Source: Arthrobacter nitrophenolicus (GTDB lineage: Bacteria; Actinomycetota; Actinomycetes; Actinomycetales; Micrococcaceae). Taken from it: a stretch of DNA of 50,289 nucleotides. The stretch is from contig NZ_AOFD01000031.1 of assembly GCF_000332815.1 (NCBI RefSeq), positions 1-50,289 of the forward strand, written 5' to 3'. Of this stretch, positions 16,852 through 26,485 are shown piece after piece (position 1 is the first letter of the stretch; every line of letters starts with the position of its first letter). The notes beneath the pieces were generated by a model. That model was not told where the DNA came from, did no database searches, and was given only the letters and a program-made list of their open reading frames with translations. A program made the position numbers and the translations under genes.

Positions 16852-18573
16852 GTGAATAGATTGGTAGCGCCCTCTTTCATTGGCGTGCTCTGCGCCCTGG
16901 CGCTGGCCTCCTCGTCAGCGGGCACCCACCCTGCTACGCTGCCGGCCAGCGACCCGGCAGTCGCCGCCGGTCCGCGGAGTGTCCTGCTGGAGCCCGCATT
17001 GCGCGGCGGCGGCGCGGGCGGTGCAGGGGACCCGTCAGCAGGATCACCGCTCACCCCTGCCGTGGAACCGGAGATCCGTCCGGCGTCGCCGGCCACAGCA
17101 TCTCCCGCCCCGGAGGCGCCCGCCCCCACAACCTCGGGGACGGCCCCGGCCCCCGAGCCCGTGACGTCCGAGGCCACTGCCGCCGGCACGGCTGATGCCG
17201 CTCCGGAAGTTCCGTGGATCCCGCCGCTGTGGGCGCCGGATGAGGAACTGGGAAAGTCCGCACCGGCGCTGCCCGCCCCCGAATCCATGCTTGCCGTACC
17301 GAGTCCCGAAGCCCTGGTGCGGGATGACAACTCGGCCGCAATCCTCACGGTTTTCAACCGGATCAATGAATACCGGGTGTCCAAAGGCCTGGCGCCCGTG
17401 AAGTACCACCCCACAGTGGCGGGATTGGCGCAGGAGTGGTCGGACAACATTGCCTCACGCGAGGTCATCGAGCACCGTGCCAACTTCTGGACTGATCCCC
17501 GCGCCCTGAACCCCAACAATGGCGCCGGCGAAGTGATCGCCATCCGCACCGACCGGGATGCGGCATTGCTGGTGGAGTGGTGGAAGGGCTCGCCCGGCCA
17601 CAACGCCATGCTGCTCGACCCCAGGTTCAACGTGATGGGCGCCGGCATCTCCTACACCGACCGCACCTACAAGATCTGGGGCGTGGTGAACTTCTTCGGC
17701 TACACCACGCTTCCGGCGGGCACCGTCAATTCGCCCGGCGGCGCCAGCAGCGGCGGCGGAGCCGCCCTGCCGCCTCCCGCTCCCACCATGTGCGATGCCA
17801 CGGTGCGGCACATGCCGCCCACGCTGGACCTGTCCGCCGCAGCCATCACGGGCCCCGGAGACCTGGTCACTGTAGATGCCACGGGCCAACTCCTTGCCCG
17901 CACCTCGCTCGGCGCACGCTCCTACGGGTCTATAAGGTTGATCGGTTCGGGCTTCTACGGCGTCAAGGAAGTCTTCGTTACGGACTGGGACCGCGACGGG
18001 GCCTATGACCTGCTCACCCAATGGACCAACGGCAACCTGACTCTGCACCGCGGCATTGCCGCAGGCGGGTTCCAGGCACCGGTCACCCTCGGCGCCGGAG
18101 GGTGGGACACCCTGACCTTGGCCGTGGGCGGCTGGTGTGCCAATAACCGGATGCCCCAAATCCTTGCCCGGGATGCCGCCGGCAACCTCTACCTGTATCC
18201 CAACAAGGGAACCGGTGACCTCGCCGCACGGACCCTGGTCGCCAGCGGGCTGCCAGGCGGCAGGCTGGCCATGGTGGACTACGATGCCGACGGCTTCCAG
18301 GACCTGCTGGCCATCCGCACCGACGGAGCGGTTGTGCTGTACCGCGGCTGGGGAACCACGGCGCTGCGCGCCGAAGCCCGGCCCACCGTTGCCACCGGCT
18401 GGCAGGATGCCACGGGCGTGAAGGCCCTGCGGGACGTCACCGGGCTGAACTCAACCGGCGTGGCCCTCCGCCGTGCGGGTGACGTTGTCCAGTACTGGGA
18501 CCTGACCGGTGGAAGCCTTGCCTCGGCGTCGAACATCGCAGGGCCGTGGACCGGCCAGCGGCTGGCCCAGTAA
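16852..18573 (+). CDS. secreted CAP-domain protein with C-terminal FG-GAP/VCBS repeats
   Basis: A 573-residue protein starting at GTG 16852. Residues 1-25 are a signal peptide (LVAPSFIGVLCALALASSSAG). Residues about 30-150 are a Pro/Ala/Thr-rich linker. Residues about 160-285 are a CAP (SCP/PR1) domain: INEYRVSKGLAPVKYHPTVAGLAQEWSDNIA, then SPGHNAMLLDPRFNVMGAGI. After a short Gly/Ser linker and an isolated cysteine (MCDATVRHMP), residues 325-573 form a beta-propeller-like region with calcium-loop motifs DWDRDGAYDLL and DYDADGFQDLL. It is exported and probably acts in or outside the wall; CAP domains in bacteria have varied or unknown roles. Confidence 0.85.
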   Translation: MNRLVAPSFIGVLCALALASSSAGTHPATLPASDPAVAAGPRSVLLEPALRGGGAGGAGDPSAGSPLTPAVEPEIRPASPATASPAPEAPAPTTSGTAPAPEPVTSEATAAGTADAAPEVPWIPPLWAPDEELGKSAPALPAPESMLAVPSPEALVRDDNSAAILTVFNRINEYRVSKGLAPVKYHPTVAGLAQEWSDNIASREVIEHRANFWTDPRALNPNNGAGEVIAIRTDRDAALLVEWWKGSPGHNAMLLDPRFNVMGAGISYTDRTYKIWGVVNFFGYTTLPAGTVNSPGGASSGGGAALPPPAPTMCDATVRHMPPTLDLSAAAITGPGDLVTVDATGQLLARTSLGARSYGSIRLIGSGFYGVKEVFVTDWDRDGAYDLLTQWTNGNLTLHRGIAAGGFQAPVTLGAGGWDTLTLAVGGWCANNRMPQILARDAAGNLYLYPNKGTGDLAARTLVASGLPGGRLAMVDYDADGFQDLLAIRTDGAVVLYRGWGTTALRAEARPTVATGWQDATGVKALRDVTGLNSTGVALRRAGDVVQYWDLTGGSLASASNIAGPWTGQRLAQ

Positions 18574-18616
18574 GCGGGCCCGGTAGGCGGACCCGGCAGA
18601 CGCGACCAGCCGGGAC

Positions 18617-19078
18617 CTAGACGGCGGGCTGGAGCTCCAAGACGTCCTTGAGCCGCTCCAGCTGGGCCACTTCTGCCCGGACGCTTCGCTGGACCATCTT
18701 GTTCAGCAGGCCCAGCCGGTCAAGGAACGCGAACCGGCCCTCGGCCTGCGCTTCAACCGCGAACCGGACCCGGGTTCCCGCCTCTTCCGTGCTGAGGTAG
18801 TAGCCGCCGCTGCGGTTTGCGGGGCCGGACAGGACCCGGAACTCGATTTCTGCGCCCGGACGGGCCTGGGTGATTTCTAGGTCAGCCGGGATGCTCAGCC
18901 CGGACCGGCCCGCGACCATCTGCCGGTAGACGGCGCCCTTGGCCTCAGCCGGGCCCTGCAGCAGCTTCACGCTGCGGACGCCCTCGCGCCAGAGCGGAAG
19001 ATTGGTGGCGTCCAGCAGGTAGAGGTACACAGCCATGGCGTCACGCCGGATGAGGACCTCGTGTTCTGCGAATGCCAT
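18617..19078 (-). CDS. SRPBCC family protein
   Basis: A 153-residue START/Bet v 1-type protein of the polyketide cyclase/CoxG-like group: MAFAEHEVLIRRDAMAVYLYLLDATNLPLWREGVRSVK opens the helix-grip fold, and the long C-terminal helix (LLNKMVQRSVRAEVAQLERLKDVLE) closes it. Members bind hydrophobic ligands; no substrate can be assigned. GGGAAG precedes the ATG by about 6 nt. Monocistronic, convergent with the CAP protein gene. Confidence 0.82.
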   Translation of the reverse strand: MAFAEHEVLIRRDAMAVYLYLLDATNLPLWREGVRSVKLLQGPAEAKGAVYRQMVAGRSGLSIPADLEITQARPGAEIEFRVLSGPANRSGGYYLSTEEAGTRVRFAVEAQAEGRFAFLDRLGLLNKMVQRSVRAEVAQLERLKDVLELQPAV

Positions 19079-19265
19079 GTAAATCTTCCCGTGGTTGCCG
19101 TCGGCCTGCCGCGCTGGCCGCCTCCCCCTGACGCCGCAGCCTTCCGGTTCAGGTTAACCAGCGCTCCGGACCCGCACCTAGCCAGGGCCTGCGACGTTAT
19201 TGAAGAGTTACTGGATGACGCCGGGGCCCACGGGACACGGCCAACAGCGCTCAGGGTTGGGCGGA

Positions 19266-19294
19266 TTGAAGCTACATCTGCGCTAAGCTAAGTT
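19266..19294 (+). promoter_or_regulatory. promoter of tRNA-Gly
   Basis: TTGAAG (19266-19271) and TAAGTT (19289-19294) are separated by 17 nt and lie about 25 nt before the tRNA, a good sigma-70-type promoter. The rest of 19080-19265, upstream of it, shows no gene or other clear signal. Confidence 0.5.
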
Positions 19295-19318
19295 CTGCCC
19301 CGCGCGAGCGGCGGCAGT

Positions 19319-19392
19319 GCGGCTGTAGCTCAATGGTAGAGCGCTAGCTTCCCAAGCTTGATACGCGGGTTCGATTCCCGTCAGCCGCTCCA
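19319..19392 (+). tRNA. tRNA-Gly (anticodon CCC)
   Basis: A full cloverleaf is visible: acceptor GCGGCTG pairing with CAGCCGC, D arm GCTC-AATGGTA-GAGC, anticodon loop TTCCCAA giving CCC, and T arm with GGGTTCGATTCCCG. Discriminator T and an encoded CCA end the gene. The anticodon stem CTAGC/GCTTG contains one T-T mismatch. It decodes GGG. Confidence 0.95.
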
Positions 19393-19490
19393 GTTTCCCC
19401 TGTATTGCCGTGGCCGCGCACGGACCGTATTAGGTGCCGGGGTGTAGGGTCTGTAGTCAGGAACCTTTCGGTTCCGCTACAGGAGCAATC

Positions 19491-19634
19491 ATGGCTGATA
19501 AGTCCCCGCGTCAAACGGCATCAAAAAAGTCCGGCAAATCCATCAAGGAAAAACGCGCAGACAAGAGGGCCGCTTCCGCGCCGGCCAGTTCCCTGGATAT
19601 CCCCTCCGGCAAGAGCGCTGCCAAGAAGAAGTAG
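19491..19634 (+). CDS. small basic lysine-rich protein, 47 aa
   Basis: A tiny, highly basic protein (Lys/Arg/Ser/Ala-rich, ending SAAKKK) with AGGAG 6 nt before the ATG. No fold is recognised; composition suggests nucleic-acid or ribosome contact, but that is only a guess. The longer frame from 19434 lacks a ribosome binding site at its start. TAGGGT at 19445-19450 may be part of its promoter. Confidence 0.6.
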   Translation: MADKSPRQTASKKSGKSIKEKRADKRAASAPASSLDIPSGKSAAKKK

Positions 19635-19702
19635 CCGGGAAACCGCCGGCTGGAAGCCGACCGACGGCCTGGAGCAGCTACCAAAGAATGCTGGCGTTTG
19701 CT

Positions 19703-21188
19703 TCAGGCTGCCGCTGTCCGGTCCACGATCTGCAGCGGCCGGCGCCGGTCCTTCAGGTCCACCCGGAGCGTGAGCGCTGCTTTCCGGGCCAGCAGGACTG
19801 ACACTGTCAGCGCCGCGAGCGCAGGGGCCCGCCCGAGACCAGGAGTGCGGCGTGCGGATCCGCGTGTTCGGCGATCCAGCCCAGCATCGGCCCGCCCAAA
19901 GCCTGGCCGCCGATAAGCACCATGATGTAGAGACTCATCACCCGCCCCCGGATCCCCATGTTCGAACTGACCTGGACCAGCTGGTTGGAGCCGGTGAGGA
20001 ACATCAGGCACCAGAATCCTGACAGGACTATCGCGGCGCCGAACCAGGCCATGGATGGTGCCAGCGAGGCCAGGCAGAGCATCGCCCCGTACATGCCGGC
20101 GCAGAACACCACGGACCGCAGCCGCAAGCGCCGGCGGCGGGTGGACGCCACTGCCCCGGCCAAGGCGCCGAGAGCCACCAGGGCGTTGAGCAGCCCGTAG
20201 CCACCTGCACCCACCGCGAAGACGTTGTCGGCGAACGCTGCAAGCAGCACGGGCAGGCTCATGGCGAACACTGCAATGAAGCCAGCCATCAGCCAAGGCC
20301 AGAAGATGGTGGGCTTGCCCAGTGCGTAACGAAGGCCTGCCCGCAACATCCCCTTGCTCTTGGGCGCAGGGGCGCTGACAAACAGCTTGTCCTTGCGGAG
20401 GACCAGAAGCATCGCCACCGTGGAGCAGCAGGCGGCGGCGTTGGCAGCGAAAGCCCAGCCCGCACCGACGGCGGTCAGGAGCAGGCCGGCCAAAGCCGGG
20501 CCGATCAGGCCGCCCAGCTGGAAAGTTGTGGAATTCACGCTGATGGCATTCCGCAGGTACTTCGGACCTACCAGTCGTGCACGAACACCTGCCGGGCCGG
20601 CTGGTCCAGGACGGTGACCAGGCCCAGCACCAGGGCGATCACGTAGACATGCCATACCTCGATGGTTCCGGTGAGTGCGAGGACAGCCAGCGTCGCGGCC
20701 AGGACCGCTGCCAGGCTCTGGCACAGAATGAGGATCCGGCGCTTGGCGAACCGGTCAGCCACCATCCCGCCCCACGGCCCGAAGAGGAGGGACGGCAGGA
20801 ACTGCAGGGCAACGGTGATTCCCACGGCCGTTACGGAGCCTGAAAGCTGCAGCACCAGCCAGTCCTGCGCGATGCGCTGCATCCACAGCGCGATGACGGC
20901 CACGAAATGCCCCATAGCGAAAATCCGGAAGTTGGGCACTTTCAGGGAGATGAAGGTGTGCCGCCAAGGGAGGTGTTCGGCCACAACCGGGAGCGGCTGG
21001 GTGTGGATGTCCTCCATGGGAGGGGCAGATGCAGAACCTGCAGAATCGATGACGGGCTGGGTGACGGTTGCCGACGACGGCGGTGGGGGTGCCACAGTGG
21101 TGTCCTCAAATTGCGGGCGGGCTGGGATGTCCTTAACGCTAGGCTGGGCAGGAAGATTATGGAGGCGTATCGTGCCTATAACTCCCAT
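19703..21188 (-). pseudogene. MFS transporter, disrupted by two frameshifts as read
   Basis: One MFS exporter is spread over three frames: N-terminal part 21188-20568 (WRHTFISLKVPNFRIFAMGHF, MVADRFAKRRILIL, LDQPARQVFVH), middle part to 19807 (LVGPKYLRNAISVNSTTFQLGGLIGPA ... MGIRGRVMSLYIMVLIGGQALGGPMLGWIAEH), and the last 40 residues to 19703 (LAALTVSVLLARKAALTLRVDLKDR). Adding one base near 20573 (GACTGG to GAGCTGG) and one G near 19829 restores a single frame of about 495 residues, typical of the enterobactin-exporter-like MFS group. The start at 21188 is uncertain: the first 60 residues are Pro-rich, and a shorter form could begin at MEDIHTQP. Divergent from a LysR gene. Confidence 0.8.
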
Positions 21189-21203
21189 TGCAGTACGTAA
21201 TGC

Positions 21204-21215
21204 CAGTCAAGACTG
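21204..21215. promoter_or_regulatory. 12-bp inverted repeat at the LysR start
   Basis: CAGTC-AA-GACTG ends at the base before the LysR ATG (21216) and lies 15 nt from the possible MFS start. It occupies the place of the ribosome binding site, of which there is no other sign. It could be an autoregulatory operator or an RNA hairpin; the sequence alone cannot decide. Confidence 0.35.
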
Positions 21216-22082
21216 ATGGAGTCCGCCGTGTTTGAACCCGCCCAGCTGCGCTCCTTCCTGGCAGTGGCCGAAACGCTCAGCTTCACCAAGGCCGCCGAGC
21301 GCCTGGGCCTCGCGCAGCCCACCATCAGCCAGCACATCCGGAAGCTGGAGGCGGCAGCCAAGCGCGTGCTGATCGCAAGGGACACCCGTGACGTCCGGCT
21401 GACAGACAACGGGGATGCGATGGCAGGGTTCGCCCGCAACATCCTGTCCGCCCATGACGCCGCGGCGCGCTATTTTTCCGGTTCGGCGATGCGCGGCCGC
21501 CTCCGGTTCGGCACGGCGGACGATCTTGCCATTACCGGCCTGCCCCGGATCCTCCGCGAGTTCCGGCAGATCTACCCGCAGATCAACCTGGAGCTGACGG
21601 TGGGCCAAAGCGACCAGCTGTACCGAAAGCTCAACGCAGGCCAGCTGGACCTGGTGTTCGTGAAGTGGGTGGCCGGCGCCAAGGACGGCACGGTGGTGCA
21701 GCACGATTCGTTCTCCTGGGTGGGCTTGGAGCAGACCAGCCTGGAACCGGGCAACCCGGTCCCGCTGATCGCCTATCCCTCGCCCAGCCTGAGCAGGAAA
21801 CTGGCCATTGATGCCCTCGAAGCACACGGCAGGACCTGGCGCATCACATGCACCACCCGCCAGATCAGTGGAGTCCTGGCTGCCGTCCGGGCCGGAATCG
21901 GCGTGGCAGTCATGCCGACGTCGCTGGTCCCGGAAGACCTGAAGATCATCACGCGGCGCTTCGACCTGCCCGCCGTGGGGGACGTGGACTTCACCCTGAT
22001 CCGCAATCCGCTGGCCAACTCGGAAGTCATCGATGCGCTCACGCAGTCCATCGTGGGCAGGACTATCAACCGCCAGGCCTAG
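21216..22082 (+). CDS. LysR family transcriptional regulator
   Basis: A 288-residue regulator. Residues 6-65 form the winged helix-turn-helix (QLRSFLAVAETLSFTKAAERLGLAQPTISQHIRKLEAAAKRVLIARDTRDVRLTDNG), followed by the linker helix and the two-lobed effector domain (about 90-288; GRLRFGTADDLAITGLPRIL opens it). LysR proteins bind near divergent genes; the neighbour here is the MFS exporter, making that gene its probable target. The effector is unknown. Confidence 0.92.
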   Translation: MESAVFEPAQLRSFLAVAETLSFTKAAERLGLAQPTISQHIRKLEAAAKRVLIARDTRDVRLTDNGDAMAGFARNILSAHDAAARYFSGSAMRGRLRFGTADDLAITGLPRILREFRQIYPQINLELTVGQSDQLYRKLNAGQLDLVFVKWVAGAKDGTVVQHDSFSWVGLEQTSLEPGNPVPLIAYPSPSLSRKLAIDALEAHGRTWRITCTTRQISGVLAAVRAGIGVAVMPTSLVPEDLKIITRRFDLPAVGDVDFTLIRNPLANSEVIDALTQSIVGRTINRQA

Positions 22083-22261
22083 GAACGGTACTCCCGCGGG
22101 GCCAAACGGCAACCGGAGCAATACGCCACCCCGTGAAATCTATCCATTGATGTCAGAACGTTACCTAATCTATGCTGGTCTCCCAGGGTCAAGCAGCTGG
22201 CCGGTTCTCTTACACGGGCGTGCCCTGAACAACAGAGCTTTCCGCCCGGGACAGGCAGCCA

Positions 22262-22576
22262 ATGAAGACAGCCAAGAACACCCATTTCAGTGCGGCCCAT
22301 GCACACCCGCACACTCCTGCGCGGCCCGCAACCCGCCAATCAATCCTCGGCGCGGGAGTAGCAACCACGGATTCCGGCTACGTGGGCAAGCCAACCTGCG
22401 ACAAGTGCCGTACCGACGAATTCATCTACCTTGAGTCCTATATACCGCCCACCTACCGGCGCGACGGTGCAGTAGCCACCCTTGGGGAAGTGGCCTACAC
22501 CTGCACCCGCTGCGAGGACTTCTCAGCACACAGCGTTCCCGTGACGTGGACGCCGCCCGGGTGGTACCTGGGCTGA
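22262..22576 (+). CDS. hypothetical zinc-ribbon-like protein, 104 aa
   Basis: The N-terminal 40 residues are His/Ala/Thr-rich and probably disordered. The rest carries two cysteine pairs, CDKC (about 44-47) and CTRC (about 81-84), spaced as in a treble-clef or zinc-ribbon fold, with aromatic residues between (EFIYLESYIPPTYRRD). I do not recognise a named family. A possible promoter lies upstream (TTGATG near 22148, TATGCT 18 nt later). The strong hairpin at 22625 follows the stop. Confidence 0.6.
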   Translation: MKTAKNTHFSAAHAHPHTPARPATRQSILGAGVATTDSGYVGKPTCDKCRTDEFIYLESYIPPTYRRDGAVATLGEVAYTCTRCEDFSAHSVPVTWTPPGWYLG

Positions 22577-22624
22577 CGCCCGAAGGTCTCCTGCCGCGCA
22601 GCCAGCGCGGACACTGACAGCAAA

Positions 22625-22666
22625 CAAGGCCGGGCGGCCACCCGGGAAGGTGGCCGCCCGGCCTTG
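22625..22666. terminator. strong bidirectional terminator hairpin
   Basis: A perfect 18-bp stem, CAAGGCCGGGCGGCCACC paired with GGTGGCCGCCCGGCCTTG, around the loop CGGGAA. Short T-rich flanks follow on both sides (TGTTTG on the plus side, TGTTTG on the minus side). It stands between the convergent zinc-ribbon gene and putA and can serve both. Confidence 0.85.
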
Positions 22667-22703
22667 TGTTTGCCTGCGCCTGGTTAGAGTTGCCTGCGCC
22701 TGG

Positions 22704-25700
22704 TCAGATCAGCGCATCCGAGAGGTGGTTCGGGGTGCCGAAGCGGTGTGCCGTGATGCTGACGGCCTGCTCGTGCAGGAACGGCAGCAGTTCCACGCGG
22801 CCCGCCTCCGTGACCGGGTGGGCGTACACCGCCAGGTCGGGGCGACCGCCGGTTGCCTCGGCGAGCGCGGACGCGTCCCCGCCGATCAGCCGGATGCGCG
22901 CTCCGGAAAGCTTGCCGGCGGAGGCAAGGCGTCCCGCGGAAGCCAGCCAGCCGGCGTCGGACTCTACAGTCACGTCGATGTCGAGCGCGGTAAGCACCGG
23001 GCGCAGCTGGGCGGGAAGTTCGACGGCGGTGGACACCGTGAGCTCCGATCCGGCCAGGACGCCGGCTGCCACGGTCCGGACCAGGTCCGCGAGCGCCGCC
23101 CCTTCGGACAGGCGGACGGTGACGGGCAGGCTGCGGTAGCGGAAGATATTGCGTTCCGCGCCCAGGCCGGACACGTCCTTGGCGGTGCCGAACTCCTCTG
23201 CCCAGGCCTCGGCGTCGGACGCAGGGCACGCTGGACGGATTCAAGCCCGGCCGGCTCCAGGGCGGCGCCGGCGGCGTTGATGATGCGGCGGACACCCGGG
23301 TGGGTAACGGAGGCAGTCGCCGTGCTGCGTGCTGCAGCCCAGTCGCCCAGGCCGGCCAGGTAGTTGGGGCCGCCTGCCTTGGTGCCGGCACCCACTGCGG
23401 ACTTCTTCCAGCCGCCAAACGGCTGGCGCTGCACGATGGCACCGGTGATGCCACGGTTGACGTAGAGGTTGCCGGCCTGGATGGAGTCCAGCCAGATGCT
23501 GAGTTCCTCCGAGTTGAGGGAGTGCAGCCCGGCGGTGAGGCCGTACTCGATCTGGTTCTGGATGGCGATGGCCTCCTCCAGGGTGTCCGCTGTCATCACG
23601 CCCAGCACCGGGCCGAAGAACTCGGTCAGGTGGAAGTAGGAACCGCGCTTGACGCCGTAGCGCACACCCGGGCTCCACAGCTTTCCGGTCCCGTCCAGCT
23701 TCTTTGGCTCCACCGCCCAGTTCTCGCCTTCGCCGAGGGTGGTCAGGGCGTTCAGGAGCTTGCCGTTGGCAGGCTCGATGATGGGGCCCATCTGGCTGGT
23801 GGGATCCTGCGGGTAGCCCACCTTGAGTGAGGTGACGGCGTCGATCAGCTGGTTGTGGAAGCGCTTGGACTTGGCCACCGAGCCCACCAGGATGACCAGG
23901 GATGCGGCGGAGCACTTCTGGCCGGCGTGGCCGAACGCGGAGTAGGCCACGTCCTTGGCTGCCAGGTCCAGGTCCGCGCTGGGGGTGACGATGATGGCGT
24001 TCTTGCCGCTCGTCTCGGCCAGCAGCGGCAGGTCCTTGCGGAAGGAGCGGAACAGCTCGGCGGTCTCGTAGCCGCCGGTGAGGATGACGCGGTCAACGGC
24101 CGGGTGGGAGATGAGCTGCTTGCCGAGCTCACGCTCGCCCAGCTGCACCATGGTCAGGACGTCACGGGGCACGCCGGCTTCCCAGAGGGCTTCGACCATC
24201 ACGGCGCCACTGCGGGCGGCCTGCTTGGCCGGTTTGATGACGACGGCGGAGCCGGCGGCGAGTGCCGCCAGGGTGGAGCCGGCCGGGATGGCGACCGGGA
24301 AGTTCCACGGCGGGGTCACCACGGTGAGCTTGGCAGGGACGAACGTGGCGCCGTCGACCTTGTCCAGCTTGCGTGCGGACTCGGCGTAGTAGTGGGCGAA
24401 GTCCACTGCCTCGCTGACCTCGGGGTCACCCTGGTCGATGGTCTTGCCGGTTTCGCTGGCCATGACCTCGAGCAGGTCAGCGCGGCGGGCCTCAAGGACG
24501 TCGCCGGCGCGGTGCAGGATTTCGGCGCGCTCGTCACCGGAGAGCCCGCCCCAGGCCTTGCCCTTTTCGACGGCGGTGGCGATCACCGTGTTGAGGGTGG
24601 CCTCGTCCTTGATGGATGCGGCGGCCACGGAGGCGTGGCCGAGGGTGGAGGACGGGATGCGGTCCAGGATGGCCCGGCCCCAGTCGCGGTTCGCGGGCAG
24701 GGACGGGTCGGTGTCCGGGGTGTTGCGGAAGCCGGTGTGCGGCATGGGAACGGGCGGAAGGCTGCGGTTCTGCTGGCGGTTGGCCGGCGGCACGCTGTTG
24801 TCCAGGGCTTCCAGGGAGGACAGGAAGCGCTGCTTTTCGCGTTCGAACAGGGCCTCGTTTTCGCTCAGTTCGAACACTGCGGACATAAAGTTGTCCTGGC
24901 TGGCGCCCTCTTCGAGGCGGCGGATCAGGTAGGCGATGGCGACGTCGAACTCGGACGGGTGCACCACGGGCGTGTAGAGCAGCAGCGAGCCGACGTCCTT
25001 CTTGACGGCCTCCGCCTGGCCCTGGGCCATGCCCAGGAGCATTTCGAATTCGATACTCCGCTGTGCGGTATCCGCGATGCCGCGCTGCTTGGCCAGCAGC
25101 CAGGCGAAGGCGATGTCGAACAGGTTGTGACCGGCCACGCCGATCCGGATGTTCTTGATCCGCTCCGGGTGCAGCGCGTAGTTGATGACGCTCTTGTAGC
25201 TGGTGTCGGAGTCCTGCTTGGTGCCCCAGGTGGCCAGCGGCCAGTCATGCAGGGAGGCTTCCACCTGCTCCATGGGCAGGTTGGCGCCCTTGACCACGCG
25301 CACCTTGATGGCAGCGCCGCCGTTGGCACGGCGTTCGGCTGCCCAGTCCTGGAGCCGGATCATCGCGGAGAGTGCGTCCGGGAGGTAGGCCTGGAGCACG
25401 ATGCCGGCCTCGAGGTTCTTGAACTCGGGTTTGTCCAGGATCCGGGTGAAGACCGCGATGGTCATGTCCAGGTCCTTGTACTCCTCCATGTCCAGGTTGA
25501 TGAACTTGGCTTTCCCGCCGGTGCTGCTTCCGGGGGCGGCGAAGGAGTTGGCGAGCTGGAACAGCGGGGTGAGCTTGTCGACGACGTGCTCCACGGCTTC
25601 GTCGAAGGCCCAGGCGGAGTGCGGGGCAACGGTGGAGGAAACCTTGATGGACACGTAGTCCACGTCCGGGCGGGCCAGCAGGGTGTGGGTGCCTTCGAGC

Positions 25701-26231
25701 CGGCGCGATGCCTCGTGTTCGCCGAGGACTGCCTCGCCAAGGAGGTTGACGTTGAGCTTGATGCCGTCCTTCCTGATCTTGGCGATGGCCGGGCCCAGCT
25801 TGGCGTCCGTGGCATCCACGATCAGGTGGCCCACCATCTCGCGGAGGACCTTGCGGGCGATGGGGATGACAACCTGCGGCATTACCGGGGCCATGGTGCC
25901 GCCCAGCGCGACGGCGCTGCGCATGTACCAGGGCAGGAAAGCCGGAACCTTGGGGGCAAGCTTGGCCAGGTTGCGGGCGGCGACGTTCAGGTCCTCGGGG
26001 CGGACCACACCGTCCACGAAGCCCACCGTGAACTCCAGGCCATTCGTCCTTGAGAACTCCGGCAAGCTGCTCGGCGGAAGCGTCCACCGGAACCTTTGCG
26101 GCCTCGGTCAGCCAGCGGCGGACCAGGGCCACTGCGTCGTCTGCCAGGGCCTTGGCCTGCGGGACATCGACGTCGACGGTCTGCGGCGCAATACGTGCGG
26201 CAACTGCCGGCTCCATTGCTACGTGGGTCAT
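22704..26231 (-). pseudogene. putA: putA, bifunctional proline dehydrogenase/P5C dehydrogenase, two frameshifts as read
   Basis: Probable full product about 1176 residues: proline to glutamate via P5C, with FAD in the first and NAD in the second half. Start at ATG 26231 (MTHVAMEPAV). The main frame (26065-22970) holds the PRODH barrel (VSIKVSSTVAPHSAW ... FINLDMEEYKDLDMTIAVF ... AIKVRVVKGANLPME) and the ALDH domain (VTPPWNFPVAIPAGS, LAETSGKNAIIV with the general-base Glu, FGHAGQKCSAAS with the catalytic Cys). The frame breaks near 26046 (two bases lost or one gained, after VLKD) and near 23222 (CTGCGTCC read as CTGGCGTCC), then continues to 22704 (FGTAKDVSGLGAERNIFRYR...). No DNA-binding ribbon-helix-helix domain. 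A promoter box shared with the permease lies upstream. Confidence 0.9.
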
Positions 26232-26299
26232 GGCTTTTCCCGTTCTTTCCTGGGGGTTTGGAGTGGTCTTATCCACCAGTATGGGCCTGCGTTCACATA

Positions 26300-26334
26300 A
26301 GATAAAGCGATGTTTTCCAACCAATACAGGTTAG
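26300..26334. promoter_or_regulatory. putA promoter block, copy 1 of a shared LysR-type box
   Basis: On the plus strand the block reads AGATAAAG, then 11 nt, then CAACCAATACAGGTTAG. It matches the block at 28057-28091 at 25 of 35 positions with no gap. CCAACC-N6-GGTTAG forms an imperfect dyad. On the minus strand CTTTATCTTATG may be the putA -10 region (TATCTT), so the dyad would lie around -35 to -50, where LysR activators bind. It lies about 70-100 nt before the putA start. The flanking stretch 26232-26299 shows nothing else. Confidence 0.55.
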
Positions 26335-26400
26335 AAAAGATGAAGCATTAAACCCCCGCCGAACTCCACCCTCCCGCACTTAATGCGGGAAAAACGGAAA

Positions 26401-26435
26401 CGCCCTATCACCCTCCGCATGAAGGTGATAGAGCG
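26401..26435 (-). terminator. terminator after the APC permease gene
   Basis: CGCCCTATCACC pairs with GGTGATAGAGCG (one C-A mismatch) around a CTCCGCATGAA loop. On the minus strand the stem is followed by TTTCCGTTTTT. A second small hairpin, CCCGCA-CTTAA-TGCGGG, lies just beyond at 26373-26389. The arm GGTGATAGAGCG is also the first unit of the 32-nt-spaced repeat described separately. Confidence 0.65.
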
Positions 26436-26466
26436 TCCGTGTTTGAGCGGCAGTAAGTGAGAGAGG
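26426..26466 (+). repeat. intergenic repeat, two TGAKAGAGS units 32 nt apart (copy A)
   Basis: TGATAGAGC (26426-26434) and TGAGAGAGG (26458-26466) start exactly 32 nt apart, and GCGTCC follows each closely. The same pair with the same spacing occurs at 50206-50246 on the other strand. The element is in the noncoding gap between the permease stop and putA. Confidence 0.5.
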
Positions 26467-26485
26467 GAGCGTCCCCCGGGGCAGG

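Noticed and set aside
23855..26053. 732-codon plus-strand open frame
   Set aside because: Antisense shadow of putA with low-complexity composition and no start signal.
26373..26466. Hairpins and repeats here as a CRISPR array
   Set aside because: Only two short units with one spacer-like gap, no cas genes, and the same pair recurs elsewhere as an isolated element.
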